From contig BGKB01000195.1 in the NCBI GenBank assembly GCA_003116975.1, forward strand, positions 62,001-126,000: DNA of 64,000 bases. The letters are read 5' to 3'. The translations under genes and the position numbers were made by a program. Position 1 is the first letter of the stretch, and each line of letters starts with the position of its first letter. The stretch comes from Aurantiochytrium sp. KH105 (Eukaryota; Sar; Bigyra; Thraustochytrida; Thraustochytriidae). A model generated the notes under the pieces. That model saw only the letters and a list, made by a program, of their open reading frames with translations, ran no database searches and was not told the origin of the DNA. Below, in pieces: positions 9,035-18,065 of the stretch.

Positions 9035-10459
9035 ATGGGCGCGGCCAGCTCTGTGAGCCATGGCGAGCAGCGCAAGCGCCATTCGCTCGTGAGCAAGCCG
9101 GGTCGAGTGCGCAAGTCAATCCTTCTCACCTCTGATCCAAAAGACCTGAGCGACAACGCCTTCAACAGCAGAGGTGGTGGTGATGAAGCACTGCCGACTT
9201 TGGCGGAAGATGCAGAAGAGGGACGGGGCAACCAAGGGCAAGGGCAAGGGCAGACATCGTCCGAAGGTATCAACGTGAGCTCCGTTGTTCAAGTGAAGGC
9301 CAACATTTTTCAGGTGCAAGTGCCGCATGGCGTTCCTCCCGGTGGTATGTTTTCCGCAGTCTGCAACAACCGCTACGTCAAAGTCGAAATTCCCATGGAC
9401 TGTCAGCCCGGGGACTTTATCGAGATTGACTTGACCGACATCGAAGATGATGAACCCTCGACACTCGACGGACTCTCCACCGATTACCCCGAACAAAAGC
9501 TCAAGCGAGCAGCAGCACTTTTCATGCAATATGACACCGATAAGAATTATTGCATCACAATGGCGCAGCTGGAAAAGATGTTGGAGAACGAGTTCAACTT
9601 TCCTCCCGGCGCAGAGTCTACGCTCCGGGAAATGTCATACGCCGATGTCGACAAGTCTCATTCTCTGACGTTTGACGAATTCTGCCACTGGCTCGAGCAC
9701 TTGCAAATCAGACTCGAGCTGCACCGGCTACAGGAGAAGCAACGCCATTTAGACATTAAAAAGGAAGACGCAGACCGCGAAGAAGAGGAGCGCAAGCTCA
9801 AAGACCTGCTTTCAGAACAGCAAAAATTGCGCGAGCAGACAGAAAATCAGATGCAAAGCTTTTTGCTCGAAATTGAGGTCCTAAAGAAAGAAAAGGAGCG
9901 ACTCGAGAACTTTAAGGCGAATTATACCGAAGGTTCTGACGAGTATGCTGAGCTGACTGGGTTTGAGGCTCGCAACAATGAGAAGCTTCGCAAAATGGAG
10001 TTGCATCATCGCGAAAACGCGGCCATGATTGAGAAGATGAAGCAAGATTACCGCATTCTTCACCAACAGCGCGAGGAAGAAGAGCATGCACAGAAAGAGG
10101 CACAGCGCAAAAAGCTTCAGGCCAAAATGGAGGAGCGAAAACGTCTCAAGGCACAACACGAGCAACCGGACCCATCAGCATCGACAGCAGCGGCACCTGA
10201 CTCGACAGAGAGTCCTCCGACCCTCCAGGAGCCAGAGGCGGGCCCCAAATCCTCAGAAGAACAGATTGCGAGCGCTGGGGATGAGAGTGAGAAGACGACG
10301 GCTAGGCCTCCGACAGAGCCCATGGCAGACGACGGAGCGTCAACTGCGCGAGGGTCTCCACGTGCCGTCGAAATAGTCAAGGCGGAGGATGGACCATCGT
10401 CTGCGCGGGGCTCACCACGTGCCGCTGAACGTGCCTATGAAAACGAGCAAACTTATTGA
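9035..10459 (+). CDS. EF-hand coiled-coil protein with N-myristoylation motif
   Basis: A 474-residue protein, not assignable to a named family. The ATG at 9035 gives MGAASS, a strong N-myristoylation motif (G2, S6), so membrane association is likely. About residues 88-133 contain a duplicated beta motif (VPHGVPPGG and IPMDCQPGD). Two EF-hands follow: loop 1 at 167-178 (DTDKNYCITMAQ) lacks the usual acidic residue at position 12 and the glycine at position 6, while loop 2 at 204-215 (DVDKSHSLTFDE) has a good set of ligands. A charged coiled coil spans about 230-375. The tail is disordered with a repeated ARGSPRA motif. A Ca2+-responsive membrane scaffold is a reasonable inference. The end is convergent with the next gene. 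Confidence 0.8.
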   Translation: MGAASSVSHGEQRKRHSLVSKPGRVRKSILLTSDPKDLSDNAFNSRGGGDEALPTLAEDAEEGRGNQGQGQGQTSSEGINVSSVVQVKANIFQVQVPHGVPPGGMFSAVCNNRYVKVEIPMDCQPGDFIEIDLTDIEDDEPSTLDGLSTDYPEQKLKRAAALFMQYDTDKNYCITMAQLEKMLENEFNFPPGAESTLREMSYADVDKSHSLTFDEFCHWLEHLQIRLELHRLQEKQRHLDIKKEDADREEEERKLKDLLSEQQKLREQTENQMQSFLLEIEVLKKEKERLENFKANYTEGSDEYAELTGFEARNNEKLRKMELHHRENAAMIEKMKQDYRILHQQREEEEHAQKEAQRKKLQAKMEERKRLKAQHEQPDPSASTAAAPDSTESPPTLQEPEAGPKSSEEQIASAGDESEKTTARPPTEPMADDGASTARGSPRAVEIVKAEDGPSSARGSPRAAERAYENEQTY

Positions 10460-10684
10460 CCCGGATGCTAGCGTGCGAAATGTCTAGCTAGCAAGAAAAT
10501 CTTCGTGTTGCTTTCCTCAGGCTGATGAATGAACGATGTTGGAACAGAAAGACACACACACAAAATGAACTTGACTTGCAATTGGGTGAGCGTTCTCATG
10601 GATAACAGAAAAGAGAGAAAAATAGAGAAATAGGAAACGAAAGAGCAAAGCAAAGATGGAGCGAGACAAGCGCTTTGTCTCCTC

Positions 10685-12640
10685 TTACACCAGGTCCTCA
10701 ACGTTGTCAAAAGAAAACTCTGACGAGCGACTCTGAGCGCGCCTTCGCCCTCGAATTCCTTCCATGGTCTTGTCCTTGACGATACGGTTGAGTCGCATGC
10801 GAGCCGATATCATTGCCGCCGTCGCCGCTGTTTTGAACTTGCGACGCAAAATGTAAGACTTCATGCCGCGTTGTGCGTCGCCAAGATCGGCCTCAGTCTC
10901 GCCATGGTCGCATGCCCTATGGTGAGCATGGTCTTCTTCCATGTCGAGATGCTCGAGCCAAGGGTGTTTAAGAATTTCTGTCGTTGTGATGCGTTTCTCC
11001 ATTGAAACTTTGATCATTTGGCAAATCAGGTCCTTGGCCTCATCGGAGATGGAGCCCCACTTGTCCTCGTGAAACTCGAACTGGCCTGACATGACCTTGA
11101 TAATTTGCATGAAGCCCTCCGGGAAGGGCGAGTACCCGCAAAGCAAGGTATACAAGAGTACGCCCATGCTCCAAATGTCGCAAGCTGGTGTGTAAATCAT
11201 CCTGTTCACCTCGGGCGCAGCGTAGCCGGGTGAACCGATGCGTTTGTCTTTGTAAGGGTCATCTTCTGGGGCATCCATCAAAAGTGCCGTGCCAAAATCT
11301 GCAATTTTTACCGCAGAATAAAACGAGGCGTCGTTGAAAATCACATTTTCGGGCTTCAGGTCCCGGTGCACGACACCGATGCGGTGCAGCTCGTGGAGAG
11401 CGCGAATGAGCGTCCGAAACAAATGGGCGGCATCTCTTTCTGTGAAATGTTTTCGCTCCACGATTCGCTCAAAGAGCTCTCCGCCATTGAGCTTCTCCAT
11501 GACAATACAGGTCCGAGGTGGATCAGCAGCCGTGCAGACCGCATAGAGACGCATCAAGTTTGGGTTGAGCGAAAGCTCGTCGCGAATCTTGCGCATGACG
11601 CGAATCTCCCACTCAAAGTTCCGCACTCTGCGCGCGTGCTCGGCCGCAGCCGCTGCAGCGGGCGACACTTGCTGCTCCTCATCGCAAATGTCCTGATCAT
11701 GCGATAAACCTTCTTGGCTGGTGTTCACAGCCACCTTTAAAGGCGAATTGGGGGGCGTGAGGTCGTCTTCGAGGATCGTGACTGTCGAAATGTCCGACGG
11801 GACTCTTGAGAGGCCCATGGCTGTTCCAGATGCAGTCCGCTTGATCTGCGTAGATGCGGTAGACGCATCGTTGACGTTCCTATCTGTGCTGGAACGTGGC
11901 TTGCTCTCGGTTAGACTGTCGCGTTGGTCGGCAGCTGTCTCGTCAGCTGTGAGAAGCATGATTTTCACGGCGACCTCGACGCCGGACCGAATGTGCACAG
12001 CGCGATACACGTTGGCAAATCCGCCCTCTCCTAGAAGATCTTCGAGCTCAAAGGAATCCGAGAGAGGCTTTCGCTCGATGGCGGGGCTGTACAAGGCATC
12101 GGCCATGGTCAAGACGCGCGACAAAGCGCGGCCGCGCTCGAGCGCAATGGCACTGGGCGTGGGTTGGTCGGTATCTTGCCCATTTTGAACGCGATGACCT
12201 CGTCCGGAGCCAGACCATGCCTGCTCGCTATTTTCAGAGGATACAACCACGCCAACCGTTTTCAAGGCCCCGACGAAGTCGTGAGCACGTCCAATGGGGT
12301 CATCAGCGTCAGACTTGGCTTCCGTCCCAGAGTCTGAGGTCTTGTTATGACCCGAAAAGATGTACCTTCGCGTGATTCGCGGCGACGAGACTGCGTGCGA
12401 GGGGTCCTTGGAGATGAGGCCGGCGACCACGACGAGCACGCCGCCTTGCACGCCGCCCAGCACGCTCGTCTCCCCTTCAACGATCTCGTGCACGGCTTCG
12501 GGCTGCCATTCGTACCTCGAGGCATCGTCGCGGGACCGCCACTGCAGCACGGCGGGCGCTCTCCCGCTGCGCACCACGCGCACCAGGCGCCGCCGCCCCG
12601 TCACCACCACCTCGCCCTCGAAGACCACGGAGCCCGACAT
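10685..12640 (-). CDS. Serine/threonine protein kinase with N-terminal PH-like domain
   Basis: 651 residues. About 4-130 looks like a pleckstrin-homology fold: beta strands, then the AHDFVGALKTVG helix, with a long loop inside. The kinase domain runs about 197-563 and is complete: glycine loop LGEGGFANV at 203-211, K226 in VAVKIM, E345, HRDLKPEN from 425, DFG at 448-450 and APE at 475-477. The subdomain pattern is CaMK-like (GGELFERI, PACDIWSMGVLLYTLLCG). About 105 Ser/Thr/Ala-rich residues (230-338) are inserted between the beta-3 lysine and the helix-C glutamate. The start is the ATG at 12640; the codons before it are in frame but non-ATG. Phosphoinositide recruitment is inferred from the PH-like part. 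Confidence 0.85.
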   Translation of the reverse strand: MSGSVVFEGEVVVTGRRRLVRVVRSGRAPAVLQWRSRDDASRYEWQPEAVHEIVEGETSVLGGVQGGVLVVVAGLISKDPSHAVSSPRITRRYIFSGHNKTSDSGTEAKSDADDPIGRAHDFVGALKTVGVVVSSENSEQAWSGSGRGHRVQNGQDTDQPTPSAIALERGRALSRVLTMADALYSPAIERKPLSDSFELEDLLGEGGFANVYRAVHIRSGVEVAVKIMLLTADETAADQRDSLTESKPRSSTDRNVNDASTASTQIKRTASGTAMGLSRVPSDISTVTILEDDLTPPNSPLKVAVNTSQEGLSHDQDICDEEQQVSPAAAAAAEHARRVRNFEWEIRVMRKIRDELSLNPNLMRLYAVCTAADPPRTCIVMEKLNGGELFERIVERKHFTERDAAHLFRTLIRALHELHRIGVVHRDLKPENVIFNDASFYSAVKIADFGTALLMDAPEDDPYKDKRIGSPGYAAPEVNRMIYTPACDIWSMGVLLYTLLCGYSPFPEGFMQIIKVMSGQFEFHEDKWGSISDEAKDLICQMIKVSMEKRITTTEILKHPWLEHLDMEEDHAHHRACDHGETEADLGDAQRGMKSYILRRKFKTAATAAMISARMRLNRIVKDKTMEGIRGRRRAQSRSSEFSFDNVEDLV

Positions 12641-13093
12641 CCTGCCCGCGCGCGCCAACTTTTGCGCTTTGCCAATGAACTCGGGCCGCTCGCAGTACCT
12701 ATAGGCCAGCTACTATTGAGCGAGCGACTGCGAGCGGGGGTTTTGAGATTTTTTTGGTTGTCCCGACCGATTGCACATTTGCGGCCTTGGGGCAGCTGGC
12801 CGGGACGAGCGTCGGACCCTGCGAGTGTTGCTTTGTGGTGTTTACGGGAGATGCATTGCCGACGTCGTGGTCCTTCCGGACAATGCCAGCTGCAGTGACT
12901 ACGCAATCTCGAAGAAATGACTCTGAGATGAATCCGAAAAGTTTGCGCACGCTTCGTTTGGTAAAGAAGTGTTTTTATGTCAATCTTTAGTTGACAGCGC
13001 TTCAGCTTGCTGCCTGCATACTACACGACCGGAGCTCCTGTGAGCAATGTTATTGATACGGGAAAAAATAGAAGCAAAGATAATTTGAAGAAT
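12641..13093. other. Spacer between tandem minus-strand genes
   Basis: Holds the kinase promoter and the 3' end of the Roc-COR-TIR gene. The part from 12900 to 13090 is A/T-richer, in keeping with a 3' untranslated region. No gene is seen. Confidence 0.4.
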
Positions 13094-16000
13094 TCAGCTG
13101 GCACCAATGCGCCTGATAAGCTCATTGTAAAAACCTTCGGTCAGATACAAGCGACGCTGAAATGGCATGGACTCGCTGAGATCAAAAATATGTTGGGCCG
13201 TCTCGGGGACCGTATCAAAGTACGTTTGGAACTCAGCGAATCCCACACGTCTAGTATCACTCTCATGCACGAGCAAGATAGGTTTTTCGGCCCGCAACGC
13301 CGTGTCAAGCTCCATGCAAACCATCTCGGAACTGAAGACAGTCTTGCTCAAGAAGAGCAGGTAGCATTTTGACGCCTGGATTCCAGCTCGCATCTTCTCC
13401 GAGGAGAGGTTGCCCTCCATTCGCTGGTCGACCCAAACTTTGAGTCCGCGATTGACGAGCTTCTCGGCCATGAGATTGCATGCGTCGCCAGCCTCGATCT
13501 GCTTGTGGCTCAAAAAGACGTGGTTTTCGAGGCCGGGACCCAACGGTAAATCTGTCTTTTCAACCTCTCCCGTGTCTCTCTCATCCTCCGTCAACGAGCC
13601 GTCGGTGAAGAATGGGTCAAAGTCGGCTACTCTGGCAACTCCGTTTCTCACAGAAAAGACAGAGACTGCCCTGGACGTACGCGCCTGAACCACACTGTCG
13701 TACGATACCAAGATGGACTTATTTTTCGGCGATTGAAGAATAAGCTCCCACGGTAAATCACGAAATACCGCGTCGCGTGCGCCTCGAAACATGCTCACCA
13801 GCATCTTGAGCGTGCTCGCTGGCTTTTCCGAGTCATGCTCGACACGGATCCAGATCTTGTCCTGGGTCTGCTCAAGCGCGAACACGGAAAGGCCGAAAAA
13901 GATGATGGCCTTGTTGCCCGCAAGGCGAGGCGCGGGCACTAGAGCTTGATTGACTCCACTATGCTGAGCGCAAAGCGAGAGGAGACGTGCAAAAACACCG
14001 TCCGGCAGAAAGAACTTGGTAAAGTCCAAAATGCATGTCAACCCGAGGTCCATATCAGCAATCTCGGCGTCAAGATCAGCGTCGGTCGAGTTCTTGAGCA
14101 GACTGCTCACCAGATAGAGCGGCTCGCCTTGGCGACCCGATGTGAAGGCATCTTCCGGGAAATCCCAGTTCGACAGTAGCATGGCGCTGCGCATGAACTC
14201 CACGAGGTATTCGACTTCTTCATCGTCCCAGAGGAACTCGAGCAAGGCGCGTGAGCCAATGCCCTTGTGACGTAGGAGCGCGAAGTCGTCCTCAAGCTCG
14301 AGGTCGGAAAGCCGCTCGTCATAGTAAATGTCCTGGACATGGATCTCGTCCGCAATCACGCGCGAAAGCTTGTCCAGAAGCCATTGCGGATTCAGGATGA
14401 CCTTGTCGTGCAAGGTCTCTGTTGCGCGGAGATGGACGAGCATGCCAAGCTCGTGGAAAAAGCTCAAGAGCTCGTTGGTCTGATCACCGGCGTGGTACTT
14501 GGTCGCGAGTTCTTGCACTTTGGCAAAGGGAACGTGGTCGCAGTTTAGTTTCATGAGATCGTCCAGGACCTTGAGCCAGCGCAGCGAGATCTTTTGCGAC
14601 ACAGCCTCAAGTTTGGATGCCGCTTTCTCCACAGCAGCGCGCAGATCGGCAGCGCGGTCTGCTGCGGGACTCATGTTGTCAATAGGGAAAAAACTCAGCC
14701 GAGCGCCACTGTTTTTAACCAGTTTGATTCCGCGCAGCTTACTAAAAAGAGACTGGAGAATTTTCTCCACGGCTTGCAGGCTGCTGGATGCTTGATCGTA
14801 ATGCGTTGCGACCAAAAGAACGGCGGCCTTGGGCGCGTGCAGCTTGACCGAGTTGAGCCAAAAGCGGAGATACCTCAGAGCTTTGTCTTGCTCCGTGAGG
14901 AGTTCCTGCATGTCGAATACGAGCATGAAGACGCCGCCCTCGCGCGTGAGGAAAATGTGGTGCAGCGCGTAAAAGACGTCCTGACCTGCATAGTCCCATA
15001 TCGTAAACTTGATCTTCTGCCCCGACTGCGTCTGGCCGGCCATGTCCTCGATCTCCGCGTATTCAAACCGCTGCGCCATCTCGGCCTCGGGCACCAGCTC
15101 CACTTGCTCCTCTGCGACGAAGGGTTGCCCTGCAGGAGAAAGCCGGCGCACAACGTTTGCAAGGCTGAGAGACGCGCGTCTGAGTAGCGATTGCCGATTT
15201 CTGCTTGCAGCTTGTTCCTGCGCGGCCATGCGCAGCGCCGCCACGCGATAAGCCTGGCGTTCAAACCCGCTGTCGAATTCCTCTTCTTCCCACGATTCTG
15301 CATCGGTGCGCGTGAGCTCGACGCCCACCGTCGAGATGTGCTCCGCCACGGGCGCCATGCCCAGCAACGAGCGCACCGTGGACGTCTTGCCGGCGGCGCC
15401 CTGGCCGATAACCATGAGCTTGCAGCGGCCCAGCTCCGCGGGGTCCCCGTTCGCCAGCGCGGCCTTGAGCGCCTCCTTTGCCGCCGCAGTAGTCGCGGGG
15501 CCGCCGAGCACTTCTTCGATGGGCCGCACGGCCTCCGTGCCGTCCAGCACGCGCGTCGAGGCGCCCGTCTCCGCGTCCCAGACACGCACGCGGCTGTCGT
15601 CAGATCCGCTCACGATCTCCGACCCCGAGAGAGAGACCGAGTTCACCGAGTTCGAGTGTCCTTGCAAGACGTGCAGCGTGTCTCCGCTGCGCGCGTCCCA
15701 GACTCTGACCGTGTTGTCCCAGGACCCGCTCACGATGCGGTCGCCCTCGACCGCGACAGAGGACACCATGCCGGTGTGTCCCTTGAGCACGCTGAGGAGC
15801 ACAAACGAAGGCACGTCGTAGACCCTCACCTTGGCGTAGGATCCGCTCACCATGCGCTCTGCGTCGATCGCGACCGTTCTGACCGACGTAGTCGCCTCCG
15901 TGAGGAGGTGGCGTGGGTCGCCGCTAGCCCGGTCGAAGACGCGCACGGTGTTGTCCTGCAACCCGGCCACAAGCAGGTCCTCGTAGACGGCAACGCCGTT

Positions 16001-16384
16001 GACGTATGCCCCGGCGTCGATCCTTAAGGTCTCTCGGCCGCTAATCTTGTCCCAGACGCGGAGAGTCTTGTCCTTTGACCCGGAGATGATCTCGGTCCCG
16101 TCGAAGATGACGCTCATGACATTGCCGGTATGGCCCTGGAGGGCGTGCAGGACGGAGGCGGTGGCCAGGTCAATCAGGAAGAGGCCGCCACGGTTAGTTC
16201 CCACGGCGGCAAGCTTGCCCTGCACGGCCACAGTGTTGGCCTCTTTGTTGTTGGGCGTCTTCATCTCCAAGACGAGGGCGCCGTCCTCCTTGCTCCACGC
16301 CCGCAAGCTGCAGTCGCCGCTGGCGGCCAGCACGAGGTCGGCGGACTGCTCGACGCCGTTCACGGAGGCTTGGGTGCGATACAT
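13094..16384 (-). CDS. WD40-Roc-COR-TIR multidomain protein (ROCO family GTPase)
   Basis: 1096 residues from the ATG at 16384; upstream in-frame codons lack an ATG. Seven WD40 blades fill about 15-283, with repeated SGS-x-D-x-x-VRVWD signatures. A Ras-of-complex GTPase follows: P-loop GQGAAGKTS at 327-335, switch-II DYAGQ at 464-468 and G4-like THYD at 527-530. About 100 residues are inserted between switch I and switch II. The COR dimerisation domain covers about 600-760 (LMVHLRATE, LNPQWLLDKLSRVI). The C-terminal TIR domain is at about 954-1074 (NHVFLSHK, GLKVWVDQR, CMELDTALR), with E1025 in the position of the catalytic glutamate of TIR NADases. No kinase domain is present, unlike LRRK2 or Dictyostelium Roco kinases. 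A ligand-sensing, GTP-gated TIR effector is inferred. Confidence 0.9.
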   Translation of the reverse strand: MYRTQASVNGVEQSADLVLAASGDCSLRAWSKEDGALVLEMKTPNNKEANTVAVQGKLAAVGTNRGGLFLIDLATASVLHALQGHTGNVMSVIFDGTEIISGSKDKTLRVWDKISGRETLRIDAGAYVNGVAVYEDLLVAGLQDNTVRVFDRASGDPRHLLTEATTSVRTVAIDAERMVSGSYAKVRVYDVPSFVLLSVLKGHTGMVSSVAVEGDRIVSGSWDNTVRVWDARSGDTLHVLQGHSNSVNSVSLSGSEIVSGSDDSRVRVWDAETGASTRVLDGTEAVRPIEEVLGGPATTAAAKEALKAALANGDPAELGRCKLMVIGQGAAGKTSTVRSLLGMAPVAEHISTVGVELTRTDAESWEEEEFDSGFERQAYRVAALRMAAQEQAASRNRQSLLRRASLSLANVVRRLSPAGQPFVAEEQVELVPEAEMAQRFEYAEIEDMAGQTQSGQKIKFTIWDYAGQDVFYALHHIFLTREGGVFMLVFDMQELLTEQDKALRYLRFWLNSVKLHAPKAAVLLVATHYDQASSSLQAVEKILQSLFSKLRGIKLVKNSGARLSFFPIDNMSPAADRAADLRAAVEKAASKLEAVSQKISLRWLKVLDDLMKLNCDHVPFAKVQELATKYHAGDQTNELLSFFHELGMLVHLRATETLHDKVILNPQWLLDKLSRVIADEIHVQDIYYDERLSDLELEDDFALLRHKGIGSRALLEFLWDDEEVEYLVEFMRSAMLLSNWDFPEDAFTSGRQGEPLYLVSSLLKNSTDADLDAEIADMDLGLTCILDFTKFFLPDGVFARLLSLCAQHSGVNQALVPAPRLAGNKAIIFFGLSVFALEQTQDKIWIRVEHDSEKPASTLKMLVSMFRGARDAVFRDLPWELILQSPKNKSILVSYDSVVQARTSRAVSVFSVRNGVARVADFDPFFTDGSLTEDERDTGEVEKTDLPLGPGLENHVFLSHKQIEAGDACNLMAEKLVNRGLKVWVDQRMEGNLSSEKMRAGIQASKCYLLFLSKTVFSSEMVCMELDTALRAEKPILLVHESDTRRVGFAEFQTYFDTVPETAQHIFDLSESMPFQRRLYLTEGFYNELIRRIGAS

Positions 16385-18065
16385 GGCGACAGGGCAAGAA
16401 GAGCGAGCGAGGGTGGGCGCGCGGGCGGGCAAGCGCCGCGAAGAAGCGACGCGAGCGAGCGCCTGCGGCTGCGGCCGAAAAGGACGAAAGACGAGAGAGA
16501 AGATGCGAAATGGGCGAGAGCTTGGGCTGGCTGGCTGCAGTGCTTATGCGATGCGATGCGATGCGATGCGGGCGCGCGCGCGCACAGGGCGTGTTGCGGC
16601 GGCGCTCGCCCGCGCGGGGGGGGAGGGTGTGGGTGGGCGAGGGAGCAGCTACTTGCGCCTCGCGTGCCTGCCTGCCCCGCGGTCGCGCCGCGCGCGAGGG
16701 CGGGGGGTGGGTTGGGGGTGTGCGGGGTTTGCTTGACGGACCGGCATGAGCGAGCGCACACTTTGCAGACGTGCCGTGTGCATGTGCCCGACGTCATCGA
16801 CATGCGAGTAGGAGTTGCCTTCCCAGGATTCCGACAAGCGGCGTCACATCCAGGCTTGAGGGGAAGGAGAACCAGTGCAATAGAAGAGCAAAGGTGATCG
16901 AAAGTCGCGCGTGCGAGAGAGAGAGAGATCCGCGTTGCAAGGCCGGGTTCGCGTTTGATCAAGACCGCTCAGATCACACAACTCTTTTTGCAAGGGGAGC
17001 CATCTTTGCTAGCATTCGCACCGTGGATGATCAACATCTCCCCGCATGTTCTACGTGCCGTCTGCGCGAAAAGGTGAAATTTATGACTTCATAGTCGCAT
17101 ACTTGTGTCGGTGCGCTCGAAAGCAGCTCGGAAAGCAAGACTTATCGTTGAGCGAAATCTCAATCTCCTTTGCTCGGTCGGTCGAGGAAACATCGATGTT
17201 CAAAAGACAACTAATTGCGGGTTTTGAGTTCCGTGAATTTGTCTCAGCTTCGAGTTCGCGCGATTTCGACTTATGAAACAGCAGCTCATTCTTACGACTG
17301 CATTGATTAACCTGGCTGCTCATAGTCATGTCAGATCGAGGAAAGATAATTCACGGTCAGGCCATACTTTGCTTTCCGAAATTGAGATTGAGTGTAGGTG
17401 CAGGCCTACTATCACGCGCGACCATACATGGAAACCCCACATTCATACGAGCGTACGTCTGCGCCTCTCACGCCTCTCGCTCAGATAGGGAGGCTTGCGA
17501 CATGACGTCCTGCAGCAACGGAAGCGTGCTTGAAGTCGTGCTGGAAATTTCCGTCGAGCAGAAGCCTGATCAAGCAAGGAGGGGAATAGCTCCCGAGCCA
17601 GCTGTTCATCCAATATAAAATTGCAGAAGGCATCGATCGGAATGCATGTATGCACGCCTCTCCAGCGTGCCTCTATCGCTCCAAGAGCGTCGTGAAGATG
17701 CTCTGCTTTTCATGTCTTGCCTTTCCAATATTGTGACATCGTGTGACACGAACTCTCCCTAGACACGTCCGTGGGTCTGATCAGGCTCGACGATCAATAA
17801 CGAATCGCGGATCACGCGCAGAGCAGTCTGCCGGCGCGAGAGCGCGGACCTGCGCGGCGCCGGGGAGAGCGGGTAGAGAGGGAGAAGGAGGCGAGCGCGC
17901 GGCCCTGCGCCGAGGAAGCGCGGACGACCCCGGCTGGGCTGGAGCGCAGCGAGGTCGGCGCGCCCCTGAAGCTCAAATTTGCGAAATTTCCTGCGCGCGA
18001 GCGCGAGCGCGTGCCGGGAGAGGCGGGCGTGTAGAGGGCAGCGCGGCGTGTACGAGGCGGGGACG
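16385..18065. other. 1.7-kb divergent spacer without a recognisable gene
   Basis: Lies between the start codons of the TIR gene (minus) and PHAF1 (plus). The first 400 bases are GC-rich with an ATGCG array; 16880-17750 is markedly more A/T-rich; 17820-18065 is GC-rich leader of PHAF1. Short open frames (for example 17046-17276 plus) have no family resemblance and are not called as genes. Promoters for both neighbours must be here. Confidence 0.4.
16545..16570. repeat. (ATGCG)n pentanucleotide array
   Basis: Five perfect ATGCG units about 160 bases upstream of the start codon of the WD40-Roc-COR-TIR gene, followed by a GC-alternating run. It is the same unit as the array at 7304-7344. Confidence 0.9.
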
